A DNA stretch of 64,000 nt from positions 527,149 through 591,148 of the forward strand of contig JANPWX010000644.1 in the NCBI GenBank assembly GCA_024734555.1. The letters are read 5' to 3'. The notes under the pieces are model-generated. The model was given only the letters and a program-made list of their open reading frames with translations. It searched no databases and was not told where the DNA came from. Shown here one piece after another: positions 12,201 to 24,200 of the stretch. Positions within the stretch are counted from its first letter, which is position 1. Each line of letters opens with the position of its first letter. This DNA is from Trochalopteron elliotii. Lineage: Eukaryota; Chordata; Aves; Passeriformes; Leiothrichidae. Position numbers and translations under genes: made by a program.

Positions 12201-15200
12201 AAAGAAGCCTATATTGTGCATGTTAATTTTTCATGGCCTAGTAAAACAATCTCCTAAGTAAGATAATTATTTGCTGTTTCTTCATGTTTGCGTCTTCATC
12301 TAGTCAGCCACTTACTGGCTGTCAACATCTGTTTTCACATCCTTGATTTCACATTGCTGAGTTTTGTACTCTAGGGTCTTTGTAATGTTTCTTCACTTTC
12401 TAATATTTTTTTCAAGTTAAATGCCTTTTAAAATCTAGAGGAATACTTGTCTGAAAAAGACTTGTTTTTTCTTACTTGTTATACAGGTACATACTCCATT
12501 TGTTTTCCCTTACAAACTATTGACTGGATAGTGGATTTAGTGTTTAAGGCTGTTACCTGCAGAACCATCTCATCCTGTGCTTTAATATAGATTAGACAGG
12601 AGGGACGCAAAGTAATACTTTTATGGTACACGATACTGAAGGTACTCTGGCTGTATGATGTTCTGTGAACCCTACTTTCATCAGCCTAACCATAGTCAAG
12701 GTTTTCCAAGTCATGATAAAATAGAATTGTAAAGATTCTTTATTTATGTGAAAATATGTTTGATAAAAATCTCTTAAAATAAGTGCAGTTGTTGGCATTA
12801 TAATGAAAATTGTATGTCACAACAGTTGAAATAATTTTGAAAAATCTTCTGTTCAATGTAAGAAATTTGGTGAGGCACCAGCACAAAACACCTCAGAAGA
12901 CAACAGAGAAGGTGGTGATACAAGGCATTAGTGAATGTGTTCTTTCTTGCTTTGGAATAGATACAGACATATCATGTTAGCTCCATGATCTAATATCTGA
13001 AATGGCAGACATAAAGCCAAAACATAAATAGCTGTTGAAGCCTAAAATGAGAAGAATTTTCTAGGTTTCTTTTAACTTACTGTTTAACATACTGCCTGTT
13101 GCAGAGTACTGAAAGAAAATATTAACTCCTTTGTGTAGACCCCAGAGATATCAGGAAAGCATTGTAAAGGCTGAAACAAATGCCCTATGGTTGGAGTAAA
13201 GCTGGATACTTGTTCTGGTCCTTTTGGGGGTTGCTTTTTCTATTTGTTTTGGGGTTTTTTATTTACTACATTTCTTAGAGACCAAAATACTTGTACTTTA
13301 TGCTCACATGCTGAACATTCTGTTCAAGATCTGTGAAATAGATCACTTACTAGAACAGGAAACAGTAAAACTAGGGGAAGAAGCAGGGACAGCTTTGTTA
13401 TTCCCCTTACTAAAGTATATGCTCTTTAATAGAGTATATCATTCTAATTTAGGACACTCACAGAAATCTGATGACACTTTTGTGTCCTGCTTATTTCCTG
13501 AGTTTGTTAACCCTACTAATCAGAAAGCTTTAAAACAATGTTCTTGTCATATTTCCATTACTGTCTTTAAGTTTTGTGTTATTTCCATGCTTAGGGATAG
13601 AGCCCAAGTTGAACATCCTGGAAATCGTGAAGCCTGTGGAGACTGTGGAGGTTGTGATTGACCCAGACGCTCATCATGCAGAGGCTGAAGCTCACCTTGT
13701 TGAGGAAGCTCAAGTGATAACCTTGGATGGGACAAAACATATTGCAGCAATTTCAGATGAAACGTCTGAGCAAGTGACGCGATGGGCTGCAGCACTGGAA
13801 GGCTACCGGAAAGAGCAGGAGCGCCTTGGAATACCTTATGGTAATATTGCACAGCTAGGGGTGTATTCAGCTGGGGGCTGGGCTCTTGTGTTCTGTGTGG
13901 GGTTGATGTTCAAGGACCTCAGAGAAGGAAACCTGTGGTATGGGTCAGTACGTGAGGTTTTTATCTTCTTTTCTTCCTGTTAGAACCAGGATTAAAGCAC
14001 GGGAGATGGAGTTTTCTCGTGTTCGGATTCAGACATTAGTACAATACAAATAACCTGCATAAGGGAATTGTAGAATCATGGAATGGTTTGGGTTGTAAGG
14101 GGCCTCAGAGACCATCTGGTTCCAATCCCCTGCCATTGACAGGGACAACTTCCACTAGACAAGGTTGCTCCAAGCACTGTCTAGCTTGGCCTCGAACACA
14201 TCCGGGGATGGGGCAGCCACAGCTGCTCTGGGCACTGTGCCAGGGCCTCACCGCTCTCACAGGGAAGAGGTTTTTCCTAGTAGCTAATCAAAAAACCACG
14301 GAGAAGTAAAATGAATGCTCATAATAGTTTCATTAAATGAATGCTTTCATGCTGTAATTTACCTTATCAATGTGGTCTTTAGAAAGCACTTTTCTTCCTA
14401 CCCTCCTTAAAAATGTGTGTATTAGTGATAAAGCTCTTCAGGTGTGTGTGGAATTGAACAGACTCAGTAGTTGATATTGGGGTATTGCCTGTAAAGTTGC
14501 TGAAACAAATTGTTCATGGACTGGAGGATGCTGAATATTCTGTTAAATCAGATTTTGTGTGAGAAGCTGTACTGGATTTCATCATACTGGAGGAAGATGA
14601 TTCAGAACTGAAAATATTCTTCTAGGTGATAATTTTTTTTGAGTTAATATTGTTACTTAGCAGGATGCTTTTTTAATGTTAGCTTAAAAACACATCTCTG
14701 AATGTCTGCTTAAGATTGAACTGGATCTGTGGGATGTAGACCTATATCATGTTTGGGAGATTATCCAGCTGAATTGCTTCTTATGACTGGGAGAAATGTA
14801 CTGTCAAGGCGTATTCAGGAAGCTGTTCTATATGAGCAGACCTGTAAAACTGGAATATATTTGACAAGGGGGATATTTGGAAGGGTTTAAGAATTCCAGT
14901 CAAGTCAAAGATCTTTGCAGGACATGTAGCTTGCCAATATTTTGAGCATATTTTTGATAACTAAAGCAAATGCTTTTTCATGGCTTTTTAGTTTTCTCAC
15001 TGGTAAGCATTTCAAAAATAGTTTTCCTCATGTTACGTCTGTTCGTAATGAGGGATTTGTTGCAGAATGTTTGAAAAAAAAAAGTGAGAGATTATCAGAA
15101 GCAGACTAATGCTTTTCATCATGCTCTCACATTAATATTAGAAGAAAATTACTTAAACCAATGTTGTTATGTTGAATAATATTTTTAATAAACTTTAATA

Positions 15201-18200
15201 ATATTGATGCTTTAAAAAACACCCTATAACCCACAACTGTAGATTTAAAAGTTTAATGATTTTTGAGCCATAGGAGTGCAGATTTTTTAGGAAAATCATA
15301 TTAGTTCATTATGACAGAGATCCATAGATCACGAATAATAGCATTCTCTTGATATCAAAAATGTGCTAAATTGCACTCCTAGAAAGAATAACATTTTAAA
15401 TGTTTTCTGAGTAGACATTACAGGGACTTTGGCTGAAATAAGGTGCCCCTAGATTCTACATTATAATCCAAAATTATTTCTTGAATCTTTTCAGATAACA
15501 GAATGCGTTGATGTTAAGAGTCAAGGCTAGTTAATAAATAATCATCCAGAAAAGTAGTGGTTTGTTGTCTTCATCCTTACAGGCTTCTCTACTTCGCTGC
15601 AAATGGAAAACTAGCTTTTAGCGGGTCTTTAAAATGTTGTGGCCTTCTCTCTATGTTATGTTTTGGGTGGGTTTTATTAGAGACTATAAATATTTTTCTG
15701 TTAAAAGTATTTCTGCTATTAGTATCCAAATATTTGGTACCTAGAAAGAAGCAAAATATTAATTGTATGAAAAATAAATGTAGAAAACCGAGCAGCAGAA
15801 AGCTTGGAAACCACAGAAGTGGCTAGAGAAAATAATGATTTTTGTTTGCTTGCAGATTGTGTTCTGTCAATGAGAAAAAATTAGCTGCTTTTTGATGGAA
15901 GTTCACTGCTGCTGATGTTTGGTAGATCAACCCCCTTGTGGTGTGTCTTTTGCCTCAGGATTACATCACATTGTTTTAGGTAGCGTTAGTGAAAAATGAT
16001 GCTATGTAGCTGTCCTTTGTTAACCAAAATTGAATTTGTAGCTCCTAGATAAATATTTATAGACTTAGGATACTTTGCTTTCTTTAATTCTTAATTTTCT
16101 TAATTTTTCTGAATTCTTAATTTTATTTCTCTTAAATCTTAAAATAAAAAATTGTCAAGGTGACATCTGCTTGGGATATTAGAATTTAAAAATACATAAT
16201 CACTCTGCTGCAGTGAAAACCACATGTTCTTACTTAGTTTCTAGTTCTTACCGGTTGACATATTTTAATATATTGTGTACAACATTAACATCCCAAAACG
16301 TAATGCTCTGGCTGAAAAACTCATGCAGAAGCAATCACTTGCCTCCAAGCAGGCCAATGCTCAGCCAGGCTCTATGCAAGGGCATCCTTCAAACAAAAGT
16401 GGTCCTCAGTTTTATTGCTCAGTATTCCATATAATGTGGAATATCCCTTTGGTCAGTGGAGTCGGCTGTCCCTCCTCAGTTTCATGTGCACCCCCAGCCT
16501 ACTTGCTGGAGTTACTGAATGAGAAGCAGAGAAGGCTTTGCATTGGAGCCCAATAGTCTGACCAGGTTCTTTTAGATATTCTTTGTGTGGAGGGTATAAT
16601 ATTGAATATCAAATTTACTTGAAAATCATTGATAATACATGGGATTTCTGGTTTAGTAGGGTGATATGAGGTACATTAAAACCCAGCACAAAGGCAAGAT
16701 ATACTTAGATGAATACAGCAATTGCAGAACATTGCACAATCCCAGTCCCAATCCCAACAGGATTCCTGGTACAGGTGTCTATAATATACTCACGATCACA
16801 ACATTAGGTGTCCCTAATGACCAGGTAGGAGAACCTTGGTTGCAGTCAACTCAAGCCCATTTTTCTCTTCGAAATTTTCTTGCTAGTTTTGTGGTTTATG
16901 TTCTCTGTGTTGGGCTGAGCCACATCTTCATGGCCTCTGCAAGTGTTGCTCAGCAGGAGACAAAACATTTTAGTGTGTTATTAGCAGTGGTTTGGTCACT
17001 AGCCTGAAGTACAACACATGAGGGGCTTCTGGGAAGAAGGCCAGTGGTGGTTTTTGTCAGCAGAAACTGAGATGATGTGAATAAGTTTAGAATGTAGTAT
17101 TTTGTCATACTTCCAAACTGATCAGCATTTTTGAAGGGTATCCTACTGTGAGAGAGAGTACTCTTTTCTTGAAGCTGAAGACCTATGGAAGAAGAAAATA
17201 CTTTTCTTTGTGTTTGAGATATGTCAGGCATAGTTCTGATGTAAGAACTTTCTCTTAAAAAACTCACTCTTTCACCCTTTCCTTCACCTCAGCAACCCAC
17301 ACCATGCCACTACCGTTTTAAGTGCAGTCATCAACTTTCCAGGTAGATTTGGTCTCAGTAACTCTGCTTCTTGATATTATGTTTTTTACTCTTTTGGAAG
17401 TTATTATATAATCGAGGAGGAACTTTGCAGTGTGTGATGAGGTGATTTGCAGTTTCATCCATCTTTTCCAGACCCAGTTCAGTGGTCGACAGACCAGGTG
17501 CTCCATTGGGTGGTGTGGGTGATGAAGGAGTTCAGCATGACTGACATCGATCTCAATGCACTCAGCATTCCTGGGAGAGACCTCTGCAACCTCAGCCAAG
17601 ATGATTTCTTCCAGCGTGTCCCACGAGGAGAAATCCTCTGGAGCCACCTGGAGCTTCTTCGAAAGTGTATGGCAGTTCAGTTTTTTGGGGTTTTTTTTTT
17701 TAGACTTTTCTTCTTGAACTATGCAACCAATTATGAGCAGTCATTTTTCCTTTACTTAATGTTGGGAATAAAAACGAGGGTATCACTACAAGATAAGAGG
17801 AGGTATTAGAATGTGCTACCATGAAACATTATCTGCATACTAAACACTGCCTGTCTTTTGTCAAATCTCATAACTGGTAGACAGTAGTGAATGATTATCC
17901 TGCCTTTGTTTTTTATAAAGCTTCATAGTTTGTGCATCTACAGAGTTTGTTAGTTCTGTAATGAAATATTGATTGTGAGTTATTAAGTGTACATTTCTGT
18001 GTCATAGAGAAGTGGAGATTATTAAGCACAGGAAGTGAAATCCTTAGATAGCACACAACACAGCTGCTAAACATGTGCATTTCAGATGTACCATGCTTGG
18101 ATGTAACTTGCCAGACTAATAACTATTTCTGTCTTCATTTACATGATATAGCTGAAGGTTTTTGGGGATGGAGAATGTATAAGGTCATGGAAATCTGCCA

Positions 18201-21200
18201 TGTACACTCTCCTGAAACTTGAATGACAGATGTTAAGTATCTCTGCTCGTAAGACCATGAACTGTACACATCTCTTGCAGACTGATAGCAAATTTTTGTT
18301 TCTTTTCCTCTACAAAATATGAAAATTTTTGATCTTCAGATGACTTATTATTTCCGGTTTAAATATAAACCTGCTGATTTTTTTTGCAATTTGTAGATGT
18401 GTTGGCTAGCCAAGAACACTCTGGAGAAATAGCAACTGTTACAATTGATCAGCGTGAGTACTTCTGTCAGCATTAATTCACACAATTCACTGTTTGCAGT
18501 TTTAGCGTTGTACTGTGGTTCAGCAGTATTCATACAACATTTAGAAAATCACTCGAGAGAGTATTTTTCCTTGGGTAAGGGAGGAAGATGTATTTTAAAC
18601 TTCAAAACATAATATTGACTTTCTCTGTATTTTGTAACTGGCTGAAAGGTAGTGTTTGATGTTAACTATGGAATTTTATAGCTTTAATTTTGGATGGTAG
18701 ATTCTCCACTTTCTTGAAATGAACTGTTTAGGATACATACTTGAGTTTTTTAGTAGTTTCAGGGCTTTAGGTTTTATATTGCATTAATGAATGGATCTAT
18801 TTAAATATTAATTTCAAATAAAAAAGTGTTTTCAAAACCTGAAGGGTTTTGTGGAAGAGATGACTTGCTTAGAAACCAATATTAGAAATAATGCTTTAAA
18901 GTAACTTTGTAGTTATTTGAAGCCCATTTTTTTTAGCTAAGCAATGTCATCAATTATTAAAATTAATCAATTTTCAGAAGACTTATAAGCATCTTACATG
19001 TTAAATACATGGACTGTTTATTACATCCTGTGGTTGTGTCTAGTTATGCCAGCTTGAGTGGGGCATCGGCATCCTCCTATACCATTGCAATAGAAGGTGT
19101 TTGCTGTTTGAATATCAGATACGCAGTGACTGTAGAGAAAAGGGCATTAGGGCAGATCGTGTGGGAATAGCATGAAGATGAAAACAAGGGCCTGAAAGAG
19201 TTTGGGTTCTTTTTGTGGAAGCATGTAATACACATGACTATAAACTAAAGCTGGTGTTTTATCTGTAATGTGGCACTTCTGCAATGAGTCTAAAACTACA
19301 GTTTTCATATAAGAGGTAAAAAGATCTTTAAATTATACTTAGCATTGTGACTTAACGCAGTGTGCCTTTTTAGCAAAGGAAATAAACTAGCTTCTAGATG
19401 TTTTGATAATACAGGTAATAAATAAAATATGCCTATTTCTCTGCCAACAAGTTATAATTGTTGTTCTGTAACATTCTCTGCTCTACAGCTGTGCAGATAA
19501 TACCAGCGTCTGTACAGCCCACTACCCCAACCACCATCAAAGTGATAAACAGCAGTGCAAAGGCAGCTAAAGTGCAGAGAGCTCCAAGGATCTCTGGGGA
19601 AGATAGGAGTTCCCCTGGGAACAGAACAGGTATTGCCTCCATTATTTTTACATGCTAATGCTTTTAACACTGACCCATTAATTTGAATTGCAGTTTGGTG
19701 AAACACATCTTTGTAGCTCCAAATGTGAGGTCTGTAGGAGGCCATTTGGTATGACGGGATCGGTAGATACAAAAGTCTGTGGTAAGCACAGGCAGCCCTG
19801 GCAGATTGGTCAGCTCACACAAGCACCATGTCAACATGATGCAGTTTTTCCATCCTTCAGCAAATAAAATGCATAAATTTCCCCATCACTTAACAGTCTG
19901 TCCTCTCAAACCACTGCATAGCATTGATTCAAGCTTTTAACTTCTTTCTGTTTGCAGAAAGGGAAGAAAATAAACTCTATATTCTAAAATGTAGCCTAGC
20001 TGATACTTGGACTGTCTGTTGCGCTCCTCCTCTGTTTTTCCCCAATCTGGTGACTTTAAAATTTGTGAAGTTTCATATTTCTTGTTTAGTTAAATGAATG
20101 CATGTCTGGAAAACGACACACTAAATTTGCAGTTTAATTTTGGAATTACTGTTATTTGTACACAGTCTTTGATTATTAATTTCTTTATTTTTTCTTGCTG
20201 TCATTTTTGTTTTGCTTTTCTGTAATGCTGTGAATTTTTCTGTTAAGTCCTTCTCTTCCTCCTTGAGTTTTTATTTGTTTTAGACTCTATAAAGGCCTCT
20301 AATGATGTCATTCAGAATTTTAAGTCCAAGGTTTTATTGGCTGACATTAGTGAGGAATTCTCTGTTTCTCTCTTTAATCATCAGGTCTGCTCTCTGTATC
20401 TCGTTGAGAATTTAGGAATTTACTTGAGTAAATTGGTACTTGAGTTAGAAAGAAATCTTAATAATTGGATGTGAAAGATGCTACAATGATGTAAGCTGAA
20501 GTCTGGGGGTTTCTTTTGTATATCTTGTATTTCATGTTGAAAATTTGAGACCAAATTTTTTTTTAAAAAAAAACCAGCTTCTATTACACATATATATGTG
20601 TGTGTGTGAAGAAGACTAAGCAGCTCTTGCTAAATCTGTTCCATTTTAAAGACAGATACGCGTCTAAATGATTATGTTGGGGGGCTTGGGCTTTTTTAAG
20701 TTCTAGGGGAAGATTTATGTGATATCTTTTTTTTTTCCCTATATTCATCATTTTTTTAATAAAGACGGGTACTCATGACTTTTCAGGGAAACGTTTGCGA
20801 AAGAATTATTAGAAGGGATTAATTAAGTGTAAGTTTTCCCTCCATGATGTAGTCTGTGCTGGTCTGCTTTAATATGTTGGTTGCAAGTTTTTAGCCATAA
20901 GTGGAACATAAAAAGGACAAGTTGAAGTGAAACTTGTTTTTCCTGTTTTAACAGGGAACAATGGCCAGATCCAGCTATGGCAGTTTTTATTAGAACTTCT
21001 CACTGACAAAGATGCTCGAGACTGTATTTCTTGGGTTGGTGATGAAGGAGAGTTTAAATTGAATCAACCTGAACTGGTTGCACAGAAATGGGGACAGCGC
21101 AAGAACAAGCCCACAATGAACTATGAGAAGCTTAGTCGGGCTTTGAGGTAAGAAAAAAACTTAAGGAACTCATGGGATATGATTTTCTTTCATTTGGCTA

Positions 21201-24200
21201 TCTCATTTTTAATTAATGTAATGCAAAACTTGCAGCTGTTTTAGTAAAGGCATAACCAAATCTTCTGAAGCTGGCCTTTGCAATGAGATCCTGATAGTCT
21301 TAGGGGAGAGGTGTTTGCTGGGCTTTTTGCCTTTGTTTTGAGGTGGGGTTTTTTTCATTTTTAAAGAAGCTGGAAGAATAACTTCTTGAAAATAGATCTT
21401 CTTTTTTCAAGATCATTAATTTGGGTCACTCACTTCCAGAAAAATGCCTCTTTTTTATTTATCTTCAATATTTATGCTTTTAGTAGCATGCCAAATATTG
21501 ATTATTGGTGAAAGATACAAAAATATGTGAATTATTAACTTATTTTTGTGTTTTATTGTCCATGTTTTTCTTGTCCCTGTTATGGAATAAAGCAGATTAC
21601 TTCCCTGTAATTGTTAGTGGTTTTCTGTATATAAGAAACTTTTTAAAATTCAAATATTCATTGTTTATTTTATTGTTCTTATTGTGTGGATCTTAAATTG
21701 AAAAATAAAATTGATAGCTATGTTTCAACAGTTGCAATTCCAACATCACAGTGATCTCAAGAAATGAAAGTGTTTCAGTATCTTCATTTCATTGTGATTT
21801 TGTAGTTTGACATTGATAAAAGGGACTTGTATTATTGATTCACTGTGGGTGAGGTACTTGAGGAGGGGGAAGAATGCAAGTACCTGAATTTTAGACTACT
21901 TTTCTGTGATTATTTTAGTCTCTGTAATCATTTGAAAATTCACGGTCTTTGAAATAGTTGAGAGCAGACTTCTGATTTCTTATCCCAATATTTTTAAATA
22001 TATTTCTCTTGATTTGTTTTCAAGAAAGATACTTTTTGCCTAATCCTGCAAATTGTTCAGGCAGGTTTAGAAATTCTTTTTGTATGAGTGGAGTTGCATT
22101 TTGATTGAGGTCTGTGTTTTACTTACTAGCATTTTCACTTTTTGTATACATGTTGTTTGCTTGGTTGTGTTTTTTTGAACTAAACTCCTCTACTGTTGTA
22201 TAAAAATATCAACTTCTATTTGAAAATACCTCTGTAAGAAATGATGGTAAAGTATCATATTCTGACTTTCTTTACCCTTTTAGAGAGGATTTAATTAGCA
22301 TTTGACTGGCACAAGATACACAGCTAAACTGTACCATTTTGTTTGTCTTAGAACTTCTTTAGGCACAGTATTGTGGATATCAGAATTATTGTGTGTTTGA
22401 CAGACAAGTGGAAAAATGAATGAAAAATAAATATTTTGAAGGATATTAGGTTGAAAGATTGAAACAAGGTTTCCATGTGTCTTGGAATGTTCTGGTAACT
22501 TTGTAAACTTGCATGGGTATTTAATTTTATTTATTTTTAGCTTTCTATATTTTTGAGTAGGCAAATGCTGTAATCAGAAATGCATTCAACATAATATTGA
22601 AAATATCCTCTTGCTACACTGGTTGATTTTAACTTAAGTGTTTCAAGCGTGGGATGTGGGAATCTTGCATGTTTTGGACATTCATATAAACATGATCTAA
22701 TTTCTTGTGATCCTTTTCCTTTCTGATCATATCAGTAATGTAGACTAAATCATTAAAAGTATATTCAGTTTTTTTGAAGCATTTTCTACAGCATTTTTTG
22801 AGACAGGAATGATTATATGGGATTGTGCAATAAATGTAAAGGCTTGTACAGACTTAACGAACTTAAAAAAATTATGACCACTGCCACTTGACCACATGGC
22901 CACATATTACAAACTTTGCTTTTCTGTGGGTGCTTCATACTGCCCCAAGCAAGCAGAGCTCAGTTTCTCTGTCTTTCTCTACCCTGTCACATTCAACTTA
23001 AGAGTCTGCCCAGCGTTCCCACACACTGTTTCACACACAAGGGGCATACCAGGTTATTGCTCATCCTTCCCCAGTTCTGCCCAGTACTACAAGACTCTGC
23101 TTCGAATCTGAACATAAATTATCATCCCACCCTCATGGTTACAGAGTTCATTCAACCCACTGCAACTAAACCTCAGTAAGAGGCTGAAAGTCCTGGACAC
23201 CATTCCACAACAGTTCCTTCAGCTGGTGCTGAGATGTTTTTGAGGACAGGGCTGGCATGGAAAATTGCTGGGTGGAAGCTGTAGTAGCAGCCAAGAATAA
23301 GTGTAGAGATGCAGAGAAGGAAACAGAGTTGAGGGAGGCAGGTGGTAGTTTGAGGGGTAGAGTGAGGAGAAGGACTGAAAAGGAGGTTTTTTTATAATTG
23401 TGTGTCATTCAGGAGAAAGCTGAAGGAGAGCTTTAGCAAACAAACCACACTGTCTTTACCCATAGAGCAATTATAAACTACTCTGACACTTCCTGCACTC
23501 CATGACAGACCTCTGTGGCTTCTTGCATGATCTCAGTAATCCAACAGGTTTACCAACATTGTTTTCTACATGGCCTGTCTCTCATCTTTTTTTGGTCCTG
23601 CTGCTTAGGTCCTGACCCTCAAAAGTAAGAAATCAAGAGACTTTTTTTTTCCAGAACTTGAGATGTCTGAAGACTTTGCTTGAATTCTTAGTTATTTACC
23701 TCTTTTCCTCTACAGCTGGGAATCAGAAGTTCATCTTTTAATTGACTTAATTTTGCTAGTGAACAAAAATCATCTTTGCTTTGTGAACATGTCACACGAT
23801 TGAGTTTTAGACACTCAAGAAATCTGGGTTCATTTGTTCTATATTTGAGTGATGGTTTTGAGGAAATTATATTGTGTGAGTTGTGTTGGTTGAGTTTTTA
23901 TTATTTTCCAGATTTATCACAAGCTTGTCAAGCTCATAAAATTCAAGTTACACCCCAGTCACTTAAGTTTCCTTAATAAGAAATGTGATACACATTCTAT
24001 TAAAGCTTGTAGTGAGAGAAGAACAGCAACAAAACTGCAAATTCTAAATTCTGTATTATTATTGTGACCTAAACTGTCTCTGGCGTGGGGGGGGGGGGGG
24101 GTGTAATGTAGAACCTTATTATCTCACTACATTTCTGCCCAATCTGATAATTCTTTTGTGACACAATATAAATTATATTTATAGTTAGAGAACTCATTTT

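Larger units (their letters stand above)
17667..20954 (+). other. GABPA introns D-E, E-F and F-G (exons E and F excluded)
   Basis: Three short introns of 0.7 to 1.3 kb around the small exons E and F. A small TA/TG dinucleotide tract lies near 20,588-20,608. No other feature is recognised. Confidence 0.5.
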
